Both the position numbers and the translations under genes were made by a program. From Podocnemis expansa (Eukaryota; Chordata; Testudines; Podocnemididae): 64,000 nucleotides of DNA. Under the pieces are notes generated by a model, which saw only the letters and a program-made list of their open reading frames with translations, ran no database searches and had not been told where the DNA came from. Where the stretch lies: positions 17,770,637-17,834,636 of the forward strand of contig ML681971.1 in the NCBI GenBank assembly GCA_007922195.1. The letters run 5' to 3'. The first letter of the stretch is position 1, and each line of letters opens with the position of its first letter. Below, in pieces: positions 33,471 through 44,559 of this stretch.

Positions 33471-34834
33471 CATAATAAACCACACGGGATGCTGGCAGCT
33501 ACATCAGCACATAGCATTTCCCTCAAACTTAGAGCGCTCCACACTAGTGCTCACACTGGCAGAACCTATGTTGCTTTGGGGTGTGTTTTTGCACACCTCT
33601 GAGCAGCAAATGTTTTGCCAGCATTAAGTGCAAGAGGAGACAAACCCTAAAGCTCTTTGAAGTCTGCAGCTGAGATGAGCTCCATATAACCAGATCACAC
33701 CTGGGTTAAGAGAAAGGAAGGAATAAATATCAACCCTACCTGAAAATGTCTGCTTTTTCTTCAGAGATGTTCAGGAGTCCTTTATTATTATCTCAGCCTC
33801 TCTCTGCCCTACCTGCATGTATGGTAAATCTTAGCAAAGCCATAAGCATAGAGCATGGGAAAGGAAAGGAGCTTCTGAAAGACATATGGTTTCAATTACT
33901 TATCAGCTGTGACTGGTTGTGCAGACTGGTATTTCAGAAAAACATATGAAGGGCAGCTTTACAATCATACATGTTTCTTTATTTTGGGGCAATGTTTTCC
34001 TTTATGAGGGACCAAAGGGTACACTATTTGTGGGAAAAGTGGGCTGTGTGAGTGATAGGGCTGCACCAAGGGGAAGCAAGAAATGTTGACTTGCTGTGCT
34101 TAGCTTCCTGGGCTACCTGGCTCCAACTGCACACCATCACTGAAATTCTTGCCTTCAGGATGCCCATTTTTAGCTGTGCTGTTTTATGAGCACTGCACAG
34201 TTTTGGAGGAAAAGGATCTCTTGTGGTTCAAGCCCTATAGTGGCACCGCTGGAAGCACAGGGGGAATTGCACTGTCACATAGCGGTTGCTGGCGATTATC
34301 TGCAAGTAAGGCTGCTCTGTCTTGCGCTCCAATCCCCATGGCTCCCTATGGGCTGTGGAAATCTGAGAAGAGCTGTAGCACTGTGCACCCTCTGGCCACA
34401 CCTCTGCTCTGCCCCTGCCTCTCTCTGTCTGTCCCCCTATGCTCCATATACCAGTGGGGAGTGGTCTCAGTGTGGAGCTTTTATGCAAACTTTAGGCCTG
34501 CTGGGAAGGCTCCTTGTGTGAAGGGTGTTCTCAGGGAGGCCAAAGTGATGTGAAGGAGCCTTAATACACTGTCAAATCTTTGTTCCACGTACATTTGAAC
34601 TTTGGATCCAGCCCCATGCCTGTCCTTTCGTGGCCAGAAGGAGGGTTCCAGGGATGTGATAGGAATGGGAGGAAGTGGCACTATCCCTTCTATCACCCAC
34701 CAACCCAACAAATCCCATTTGCATTGTAGCACAGGGTGGGACCGAGAGAATGGCAATCAACTGGGCTCAGTGTGCTTTGATTTCCTGGTATATGCTTGGT
34801 GCTGGTAGGGGGCTGGGGAATATTCTCCCCGGGA
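33471..34834. other. Intergenic, nothing recognised
   Basis: No gene or clear repeat in this stretch. Confidence 0.5.
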
Positions 34835-34990
34835 CTTGAAATTTGGGAGGGCTAGGGGGAAGTTTAGGGGGGTGTAGGGGATGCTCACTAATTTGGTATA
34901 ACATTGTTACTAGGTGACAACTGGGGGCTGTTGGGAAATTCAGGGGGGTGCAGAGGGTGTAGGGGGGTGTTAGGGAAATCCCTGGTTCAG
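34835..34990. repeat. Second copy of the NCBP3-intron repeat
   Basis: Shares 'caactgggggctgttgggaa' and 'gggaaatccc' context with 9176-9340 in the same orientation. Confidence 0.75.
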
Positions 34991-35089
34991 AGACAGGCAA
35001 GCTGGCCTAGCAGGGAAAGGGTGCAGAGGAGGGGGTTGGCCTGGGGCAGTGGGGGAAGACTGTGTGGCACAGCGGGGGGTTAGGGGAGG

Positions 35090-35275
35090 GTTGGAGGACC
35101 AGTGGCAAGATGGGAGCTGGGGCAGCAGCTGAGGTGAGGGGTAGGCGTGAGGGGGGCAGTAGCTGGGATGGCAGGTAGACATATGGGGAGCAGTAGCTGG
35201 GGTGGGGGTAGGCATGTGGGGAGCAGTAGCTGCAGTGGGAGGCAGGTGTTTGGGGGGCAGTAGCTGGGGTATATG
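35090..35275. repeat. 34-bp minisatellite, about 6 copies
   Basis: 'cagtagctg' or a variant at 35123, 35157, 35191, 35224 and 35258, a spacing of 33-34 bp. Confidence 0.88.
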
Positions 35276-35299
35276 AGGGAGGCCCACACCAGTGTGAGG

Positions 35300-36900
35300 G
35301 GGGACCACTAATTTAGGAGGGCTCCAGGGCCCACCAAATGATACTTCAACCCCTGTCTAGCAGGGTTCCTTACGACACCACTGATGCTATTAATGGGTGA
35401 CCGTGGGATCATGAAGCAAAGGGCAGTGACTGCCAAAATCAATGTCCAAGTGATAAACTCCAACAGCCTTATTTTCTGAAGCTCTGCAGTCTGGTGCTGC
35501 ATTTCCCCCCCCGACGGCTGGATACGAACCAAGCTTGGCTCATGATGTTTTACTCAGCAGTAACCTGAGATGGGATTGGATTCCAGGCTGGCAGGAAGAG
35601 TGCCCTTGCTGTGCACTGAAGAGGGCTCTGGAGCCCATCGAAACAATTGTGAGTTACTGCTAGTGATCACGAGCTATGAGCACTAACGTGGGGAGTTCTG
35701 AGAGTTGGTGGTGTCCATTCCAGGTAACTGCACCTGTATTACCCCTCAGTGGTCCAGAAAGAGCCTCCACTTTCAGGCTTCTAGCTCCCTAGCTGCTGTG
35801 TCCCTTGGGTGAACACCCATGTCTCACTCCCTCCTGAATGGGGTATCTCCAGGCAGCAGTTCCCTGCCCTCACTGTGTTATTCCCAGAACAGACAGGCAG
35901 TCACAAGATACTTGCTGGCTTTCTCTTCAGAGATAGTTAACAGGTGCAGTTGCTACCCATATAAGTTACCCACAGGGGCATCTCCAGAAATTTAACTTTA
36001 ACTCCTTATGGAGGGGCACATTCTGTGGCTTCCCTCCACTCTGGTGGAAGTTCACTCTTCTTTTACCACTCCAGCCCTAGCAGAAGCTCCTTGCCCTGCC
36101 CCGCCACTGTGGCCCTGGGGTTAGAGGGGTTCTGTGCTCCCGACAGTTATGGGGGGGTGCCTCAGCTAACAACTCCATGTGGGCCCCCTAGCTACCCACC
36201 CAGCACTCCTATGCAAACTTACTTTCTTCTCAGGATAAAAGCACTAGAGAGGAAACACTAAAAACAATAAAAGCCTATGCATACAAAACCTAGACCCCAC
36301 CCCCCAAGGTATTAAACCTAATTCAGTAAGGGTTAACTTAACAAATCAATAAAGTTTATTTAGGAGATTGTATGACATTGTTCATCTTTACAGATGGCTT
36401 TTTACTCTAGCTGGCAAAAGAATAAAAAGATCCAGTGACTGGAGGCTGAGGCTAGAGTCTGGACTTAAAAGAAGGCAGGCATGTATTTTTTACACTGGAA
36501 GCACTTATCTAGGGAGATACTGGATTCTCCATTGCTTGAAGTTTTAAAATCAAGACTGGATTGCTGTAGATACAAAATCTGGATCTGCATCCGATCTGTG
36601 ATCCTCAGACATAGTCCATGCATATAAAACAGATATCTGCAGATTTTCCAGGCTTTCTGGATCTTTATGGACTTACTGTAGGAATCAAATTCTGTGTAAT
36701 GCAGAAAGTCAAACTAGATGATGTTCTTTTGCCTTTAAAAATCTACTGAGATAGCATTGTTCAATGTTATTACAATGCCTGTCTGATGGTCAGGCCAACA
36801 GGTTAGATTCCAGCCCCTCAGGAGCCAAGGCGGTGGAAAATATTGTGGGAGCCACTTGTTAAAATCTTTGCAGCACAATACCCCTAGTCTCACAATACTC
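35300..36900. other. Intergenic, nothing recognised
   Basis: No gene or clear repeat in this stretch. Confidence 0.5.
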
Positions 36901-37371
36901 CAGGGTATGTCCACATGTCTCTTTTATTTTGAAATAAAACTGGTTATTTCAAAATAAAAGAGATTAGGTCCACACGACATATTCTCATTTCGAAATAGCT
37001 TTAACCTACTTTAAATTGAAACAGCTGTTATTTTCAAATGGTTATTTCGAAATAACGCCGTTCGGACGTGTTATTTCAAAATAACCATTATTTTGAAATA
37101 ACACTTTTGCTCTTCTCCTTCCCAGGGTGCCTTCTTTTTAGCCTATATGGGGTGGGGGCATGGCCCAGGAAGGAGGCCATGTTGCCACACCTTCCATGGT
37201 GCCTGTCTCCTAAAGCGAAATAGCAAGTCCTGTGTTTGGACATGCTATTTCACTTTGAACTTTTCCCTTAATTTGAATTAACTTATTTAGAAATAAGGAC
37301 TTTATTTTCAAATAACTCATTTCAAAATAAGTTATTTCAAAATAACGATGTACATGTGGACATAGCCCCTG
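36901..37371. mobile_element. Foldback element with 'ttatttcaaaataa' arms
   Basis: Inverted ends 'cagggtatgtccacatgt' and 'acatgtggacatagcccctg'. Arms are rich in 'ttatttcgaaataac'-type palindromic blocks. The core ('cccagggtgccttc', 'ggggcatggccc') matches 43620-43760. No clear target duplication. Confidence 0.85.
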
Positions 37372-37379
37372 TGAATTAG

Positions 37380-37470
37380 GGGAGAATGATTATACTCATT
37401 TTACAGATAAGGCAACAGAAGCATTGAGAAGTTAGGGGCTTGCACAAAGCTGGTGTCAGAACTCATGCAC
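37380..37470 (-). repeat. MIR fragment
   Basis: 'actcattttacagataaggc' then 'gcttgcacaaagctggtgtc' is the reverse MIR core. Confidence 0.65.
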
Positions 37471-39766
37471 TCCTAGTCCTTGGTTAAATGCACAGAACCA
37501 AAAAACTCTGGCTTAGTTTATGTACATTTCCAAAACAAGACATAAAATACCCAGCTCTGCTCCTGTATCCAAATAAAAGGGGAGATAATATGACAACCAA
37601 GCAAGTTTTCCAGACTCACAAGCCTAGAGGGAGTTTCACTCAGCTCGATGGAGAAAACATAAGGGCTGTTTTGCAGGTTCATAAAATGTGATGAAGTCAA
37701 AACGGCTGTGTGTGCTTTAGACCAGATTTATGTTACATCATTTGTTCTACACTCAGCCCCCTCCTGGCCTCAGCTGTCCCTTTTGTGTCTGACACGCCTC
37801 AAAAACAAAGCTCTTGAAGTGTTTCATTGCCTCATGTTCCTTTGCATCTCTTCTCTTCCTGGCCTTGCTGATTCACACATTGAAGACAGGATCTGGATGC
37901 AATAATCTAGTCTAAACACTATTACTGTCCATCCTCTCTTGGAGGTTGGAAATACCCACACAGGAAAGACCTGATCCTGCAGTCTGTCATCACACAGAGC
38001 TCTGCAAACTCTTACACAGTAGAACTATCACGCATAATGAAGGCAAATAGTTGGACTGTGTCACAGACTCACATTTTCAGAAGAGATCAGGACAGCTTTA
38101 AAAGGGCATGCCATTTGGATCTTGATTTTCAGAAGAGCTCAGTGCCCAGTTTTGAAAATCTGGACTTGCATTTGTGATCCATGTAAGCCAAACTGGAATT
38201 AACTGCAGGGACAGGTGAGGTGGCTGAGTGAGCAAGTGACCATAGGCCCATAAGCACAGAAGGGCTCATTTGCCAGGGACCCTTGCTGTGGAGAATGCAA
38301 GAAATGTTGACTTCTGCCTGCCTGCAAGGGAGTGGATTGATGCTTGGCAAACTTTGAAGGGACAGGTTTGTACCATTTTAGACATGCTCAGGGGGATACT
38401 CACTAAGATGGTCAAGGACACAAGGTCTCCTGAAACCTCCAATTGCCAGAAGCTGAGACTCAACAGCAGAGGATGGATCTCTCAAAATTGCTCTCTTCTG
38501 TTCATTTCCTCAGACATATCTGACATTAGGTTAGATGGACCTTCAATCTGATCCAATATGGGCATTCTTATGTTGTTAATTTCTCCATCTAAAAAATGAA
38601 ATGTTTGGAAGCAACCAACAGTCCTCAAACAACAGCCACCTTTTGGAGTGCTTTGGGATGGGAGCTAGGTGAGGAGCACTTTCAGACAGTTGCTGTCTCA
38701 ATTCAGCTTCAAACGACCCTTAACATTAGACTCCTGTATCCAGTCTTTGGAGTAAATACAAGGCATGGTTTTATTTTGCTTCACTGACAAAGGATTGATT
38801 AGTGGTTCCTTGCCTACCCTACTGTGCTTTTATACAGGGGCTGTCTACATACCACTTTACTATCTCTGTTTTAAAACCAGTTTTTGCTTTTTTGTTGACA
38901 TTTTGGAAAAACCACACGTATACACGATGACAAATGCTCTCTCCCCCTCTGTTTTGAATCATGGCAAAGCTCACAAGACAATTGGTTTGATGCATCCTCT
39001 CCCATGAGGAGATGATTCTGCAGTTGCTGCTTGTGTGTGTTCTGGGGAAACTACTGCGTCCAGCACACTTTGAGACAGGCTTATCCATACATCATGCTTG
39101 CCAACACGGCGGTTTTCTTCCCTGTTCTATTTCTGTCCCAGTCTGGGTGGCTGCTATGCCGATTAGTGCTAGGGATGAATTCACGCAGCTCTTTCGGTAA
39201 CCAATCCTATAAGTGACTTCCTGGAGGAGATGGGGGGGGTTCTTTTTTTGACTGACATTTTTGTGACATACTTAATTGATTAAAGTGCTTCTGGAGATGT
39301 GTTTCCACTCATACTTCAGCTATATTCCACCCAGGGGTGGCTGCAAATGACAGTTATGTTGCATAGTGCATTCAAATCACAGGATTAACTTCTCATCTAT
39401 TTCCATGCCAGGAAGAGGTTAGAAAACCTGCCTGTTAACAACTACCCCATGGTTGCAATGATTTTCAGTTCCAAGGACATTAACTTTTGTTGTCTTCCTA
39501 ACTAATCGCCCATTGTTCTGATTGCACTTTGTGAATATATGCATCAAAAGTTTAGTCCCAGGCAGAAAAGGAGATGATTTTGTGATTAAAGCCTTGGACT
39601 CAGACCAGAAGACCTTTTCACTTCCAAGCTCTTTCACAGACCTAGTGTGTGATCTTGGGCATGCTGCTTACTGTTGCTGTGTTGCAATTCCTTGGACAGG
39701 ATCTTGACTGGGGCATTGTGATAATACAAATGAAAGATAATGTGGTACTTATTTTAACAGGGCAAG
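37471..39766. other. Intergenic, nothing recognised
   Basis: No gene or clear repeat. Confidence 0.5.
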
Positions 39767-39775
39767 GTGTAAGTA

Positions 39776-39986
39776 AGTTCCAAAGGGGTAGTTGTGGTAG
39801 TCTAGTTCAGCAAAACAATCAAGGAGTCTGTCCTGTGGCACTTTTAAGATTAACAAATTTATTTATCACAGGAGCTTTTGTGGAAGTGAACAAGCAATTG
39901 ACAAAGTGGGATTTTCTCCTATGAAAGTCCTGCTGTAAATAAATTTGTTAGTCTTTAAAAGTGCCCCAGGACTCCTTGTTTGTTAA
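39776..39986 (+). mobile_element. Palindromic SINE-like retroposon, copy D
   Basis: 211 bp. Head 'ccaaaggggtagttgtggta' plus 'gtctag'. Hairpin body from 'ctgtggcacttttaag' to 'ctttaaaagtgccccagg', with tail 'actccttgtttgttaa'. Flanked by the perfect 9-bp direct repeat GTGTAAGTA (39767-39775 and 39987-39995). Confidence 0.87.
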
Positions 39987-39995
39987 GTGTAAGTA

Positions 39996-41238
39996 GTCAC
40001 GCACTGCACTGTAGTCTGCTGCACTGGCCATGGTCTGTGATTTTCCTCACTCCCTCTTGAAAACAGATCTTGGCTGCACTAACCTTTTTATCTTAGCCCA
40101 CTTAGCTGCTGACTGACTGCTGTTTTGAGGAGCTGCAGATCTTTGAGCAGTCAGCATGTGGTTCCCATCTCACTGCCAACACTGACTTCAGTTTCACCTT
40201 TTGTTTCCTACTTGAGGTACGTAATATTTTTGTGCTGTTTTTTTTTTTTTTCTGTTGCTTCACTATTGTTTCATCTCATGCAGAGAATAAGCTTTCTGGG
40301 ACAGGGACTGTGTGACACTTTATGTCTGAGAACAATGCTCCAGAAACTCCATAGTCACAAATGTCATGTAATTATGGCATACCTCATTTGGTACTATTTT
40401 ACAAATCTGATGAGGGGAGGAACAATGGGGAATTTCACCTCCTTTGGGCCCAGGTTGTGATACCTCACTCACACTAGTCCTGTTGACCACAGGACACTCT
40501 TTTTTGTATCTAGTTCCTCTAATTACCATCATGTACATTGTTAGCACAGAGCCCAGCTATTCACTTGAGATGTCACTGCTTCCCTCTGGTCTCAGGCTTC
40601 TGTAATGGATTCAAACTTTTCACACAGGGGGTGAAAAACAAATAGCTTTTGGCATTTTTCTATAGCCACTCTTGCCTTGGCCTGAAAAACTGGCAAATCA
40701 GACTTTGATTTCTGTACCAGGAAAATTTGATACCAGCCAAACTACACCAGGTCAGTTATTTCTGTCAGCCCTACCCTGTGTTCTTCTCTTACCAGATGAT
40801 TCTATTCATTTAGGTTTACTTAACAATGTTGAGACTCCTCTTTTCTCCTCTTCAGGTTCTTATATATATATATATTCAGAATCAGAGCACCTACCATTAG
40901 TGCATTAAGTGGGATGCCTAATATCTGTTACATGTTTGTCATCTCATCTTCTCTCCATGTGAATGGGAATGGCCTGCTTTGATAAGGTATTTTGTGTGGA
41001 TTTTTTCCTTCATCCTCTGTTCTGTTGGGGGAGATTGATTGTTTTAATTTTGTTTTAATATACCTGGTGCCCTGTGTTTATGCTGGAGCAGGCAGATCAA
41101 AGAAACATGCCTTCCACTTGGAGCAGAAGGTGGCAAAGTTTGTGATGGGTCCTTAGTTCCTGCGGGTGTTCATTCCACAGTCTCAGACAGAGCCCTGAGA
41201 AAGTTCAGAGTTCAAAGTAGGCAATCTATATACACATC
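39996..41238. other. Intergenic, simple repeats only
   Basis: A T-run at about 40239-40250 and a short (TA)n at 40861-40874. No gene recognised. Confidence 0.55.
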
Positions 41239-41595
41239 CTATGTTCCCTCTAAGATGTGCATGTGTGCACATTCCCACAGGCTGTGAAGCCTGTGCGCAC
41301 AACAAAATAAAGTGCACATACAAAAATTCAACAGTGCTAATATTTTTATGCTGCTTTAAAAAGGCAGTTTCAAGCAGCATGTTTCAAATAAGGTTTTGTG
41401 ATTTATAACATCATTTCCATCACCATATCAAAATAAAATCTAGATATTATTTGCATCATACATACTTGCATTGTTGCGCTCACAAGTTTGACCACACTCA
41501 CTGGAGTGCACACAAATTTGGACACTGGTTCCAAACATTTGCACAAAAGAAATTTTTTTGTGCACACAGCCTATGAACAATTAGAGGGAACACCT
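41239..41595. mobile_element. MITE with 'gttccctctaa' termini, AT-rich interior
   Basis: Left 'atgttccctctaag' and right 'ttagagggaacac' are inverted repeats, of the same family as 15472-15833 and 24162-24333. Flanks do not give a clear duplication. Confidence 0.75.
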
Positions 41596-41780
41596 CATTC
41601 AATCGATTCATGGTACTTTGAAAATGTAACACCTCACACTTGGACTGAAGCTTCAGATTTCAAACACTCGTAAGTTTGTATTCAGGGCTGTGGGGCAGGA
41701 GGAGGGCATTGGTTTGGTCCATTAGAAAGACATGGGCTATTTGCAAAGTTTGGATCTGGATCCAGGTTTGGAGTTCAAAC

Positions 41781-41959
41781 CAGGGCTGTAACTATGGCGG
41801 GGCCAAGGGGGCTTTGCCCTGGGAGCACCAGAGTGGCTCAATAGAGCTGCTGATTTAAAAGGCACGTTTTGTGGCGCCAGCCCCAAGCACTGCTAATGGC
41901 AAGGGGCACGTTCCGATCGGAATGTGCCCCGGGCAGTGAGACAGCAAGTTACAGCTCTG
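41781..41959. mobile_element. hAT-type MITE, exact 8-bp TSD
   Basis: 179 bp with inverted ends 'cagggctgtaact' and 'agttacagctctg'. Perfect 8-bp duplication GTTCAAAC (41773-41780 and 41960-41967). Confidence 0.93.
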
Positions 41960-41967
41960 GTTCAAAC

Positions 41968-43443
41968 ACTTCAAAAGTTCATGGATCTCAAACCCAGAGC
42001 TATGTTCTGAATCCATTTCTAGTTTTCACTTAAAGAACAGTAAAGACTGAAATCCTCATATCAGCTGATCAGCTAACCAGCTCACGCTCTCTGGGATAAT
42101 TGATTTCTCGCCTTCGCCTGTGTGTTTGTACAGTTTTCCCCAATAGGCCTCTCCGAGCTTGAGGCATTTCTTGTAATTTCATACTTAATTATCCTGACTC
42201 AGCATGTTATCTTATTTTGAGTCTCCCTTTTACTGCTGCAGGCGCAGGCCATGTTTGTGTAACCGAGAGCTATCACTTTCCTTTCTATAAAAACTGCCAA
42301 TTGAATTTTCATCTTGAATAAGAAATTCACAGCTGAGAGATGGTCCTATGGAATTCAGATCACAAACCTCTAAGGTTTAGAGGAGTCCAGACCTGCGGTG
42401 TTGGTTCATAATGGAGGAAGGAGAAGCTAAATATAAATTTGAATCAATCTTTTGGCAGTCTGCCCTGCTTCTCCCCATCCAGCCAAAGGAATAGGTTAGG
42501 GGGTATTTTGAGTTCAGAGAGTTTTAGTTTAAATCTATCTCTTGTTTAAGTGAAAAAAGAAGAGGAACATAACCATTTACGTCAAGTCTTTAACCCAGTT
42601 ATGGAGACAGGCCTGACTAAACTGCAGCTTTTAATTGCTTGATCTAGTGCCCATTCCAAACAATGGAATGACTTTCTTGACTTCATTGGGCTTTTGATTA
42701 GGTTTTGCCCTGATATTGCTGACGTGAGTAACACTAGACAATTTATGAACAAATCACCTCTATGCTTGGAATGCCCCATACAGAGTGAGTACTAAGTATT
42801 AGGCAACTTGGATTGAAATTCTTGGCACTTTAACCCATTTGTAAACTCAAGGCTTGCGAATATTTGTCCCTGGTTTTCACAGTATGCGGTATGGTCAGCT
42901 TTTTTAATGAATTAATGAGGCTTGGATGCTTCTAGAAAAAAATCTGAGCACCTCCCTGTTTTTGTTTCTTCTCCTGCGAGTGTATAACATGCCCCAAAGA
43001 CATAACCACCTACTTATCCTACCCTTGGTGACAAATCTCACCAATGGGGTAGGTCGGCATTTTCATAGGAGATACAAAACAACACCTTAGAGAATCCCAT
43101 AGGTTGCATATTAACTGAGTCAGTACAAGTCTGGTTAAATTAAGAGTTTCTGGAGGTGCTGAGGAGTAAAACTTGAGGGATGACCACTGTGATCATTGCA
43201 GATTCCATAACACATTTAATGAAAGTAGCGATGATAACCCCAGTGCCTTGGCCAAATTTCCATTCAGCTACTTAAATCTTGCTAGCCTAACTTCCCCCTA
43301 GAGTCTACCAGAGATGGCATTCTGCACTTCCTAACCTGTTTTATAGTGGTGCTCTACCTTGTTAAACAGTTGCCATTGTCCACCTAAAAAAAAAGGCTGT
43401 ATTACTTTTTTAATTAATATTTTGATTAAAATAAGGTAAAGAG
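41968..43443. other. Intergenic, nothing recognised
   Basis: No gene or clear repeat. Confidence 0.5.
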
Positions 43444-43446
43444 ATA

Positions 43447-43875
43447 GGGTATATCCACACTTACAATTTGAATTAATGAGGATTAATTCAAATTAAATTC
43501 ATGCATGGCTACACTGGCTTTCATTAATTTGAACTAAAGAATTCTTTAGTTCGAATTAATGAAAGCTTACTTTGAAGCCGTGTTAATTCAAACTAACCAT
43601 TAGTTCGAATTAATACTTTTTGACCTTCTTCTTCCCAGGGTGCCTTCCTCTTTCTATATATTGGGTGGGGCATGGCCCTTCTTGGGGGCCATCTTGCCAA
43701 ACCTCTCATGGTACCCTTCTCCTAATTTCAACTAGCAAGTCCTGTCCATAAACATGCTAGTTTGAACTGGTTTTCCTAGTGGGGCCATGTTAGTTCGAAT
43801 TAATTTAATTTGAACTAATTATTATTAGTTCAAATTAAGTTAATTCAAACTAACCTTCTAAGTGTAGACATAGCC
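43447..43875. mobile_element. Foldback element with 'aattcaaactaa' arms
   Basis: Inverted ends 'gggtatatccacactta' and 'taagtgtagacatagcc'. Arms are blocks of 'gaattaatt'/'aattcaaact'. The core ('cccagggtgccttcctc', 'catggtaccc') is shared with 36901-37371 and 21511-22713. Flanked on each side by ATA, a possible 3-bp target duplication. Confidence 0.85.
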
Positions 43876-44127
43876 ATAGATATTATAAGTAAGCCGGAAC
43901 ACAGAATAATTATGAACTCTTTTAGCAGTTCTCCGAAGATATTCAAATAGCTCCCCAGAACAAAAAGCCAACACTGTGTCTTGAATACAAAGCTTGGAAA
44001 ATATTTAATATGCAAAGCTGATGTAGCTATCTTAAGAGCTCAGATACCATGGGTGGTGAATACAGTTTGAAAAACTAGATAGATAGGTTTTGTGAGAGTG
44101 TGAGAGAAGGGATTAAGATTTAGACCA

Positions 44128-44255
44128 GAGGTCTCAAACTCAAATCACCACGAGGGCCACATGAAGACTCGTACAGGGCCACATGAGGACTAGCCCAAGG
44201 GCTGTACCACTGAAACCTTTTTAGAACAACATTGCAAATAACAGTAATGATAGTG
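44128..44255. repeat. hAT-like MITE fragment
   Basis: 'cagaggtctcaaactcaaat' at the start and 'ccactgaaacctttttag' inside. Reverse-orientation relative of 9990-10177, cut short by the next element. Confidence 0.6.
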
Positions 44256-44546
44256 TTGTCTACACCACAGATTTCTGTTGGCATAGTTGTAGATTGGGAG
44301 CTTGAAGAAGTGTGATCTCTGGCTGATCTAGGTCTGACAGCACAAGACCCTGTTGTATCAACAAAGCTGTACTTTTACTCATATAGCTTGTTTCCTTTTG
44401 GGGAGACAGTCAGACAGAGATAGATGGCTAAGATATAAAGGTAATAGTGCAGTTTTCCCTGTATAACATAAATCTATACCAGGAGCATTTTGCCAGTATA
44501 ATATACTGGTATTTCGATACTGGCAGAGTGTTCCTAGTGTAGACAA
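44256..44546. mobile_element. Short TIR element
   Basis: Inverted ends 'ttgtctacacca' and 'tagtgtagacaa'. No target duplication verified. Confidence 0.55.
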
Positions 44547-44559
44547 AGTGAGGATTTAC

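Noticed and set aside
35090..35308. 112-codon minus-strand ORF rich in Pro/Thr/His
   Set aside because: It is a translation of the 34-bp minisatellite.
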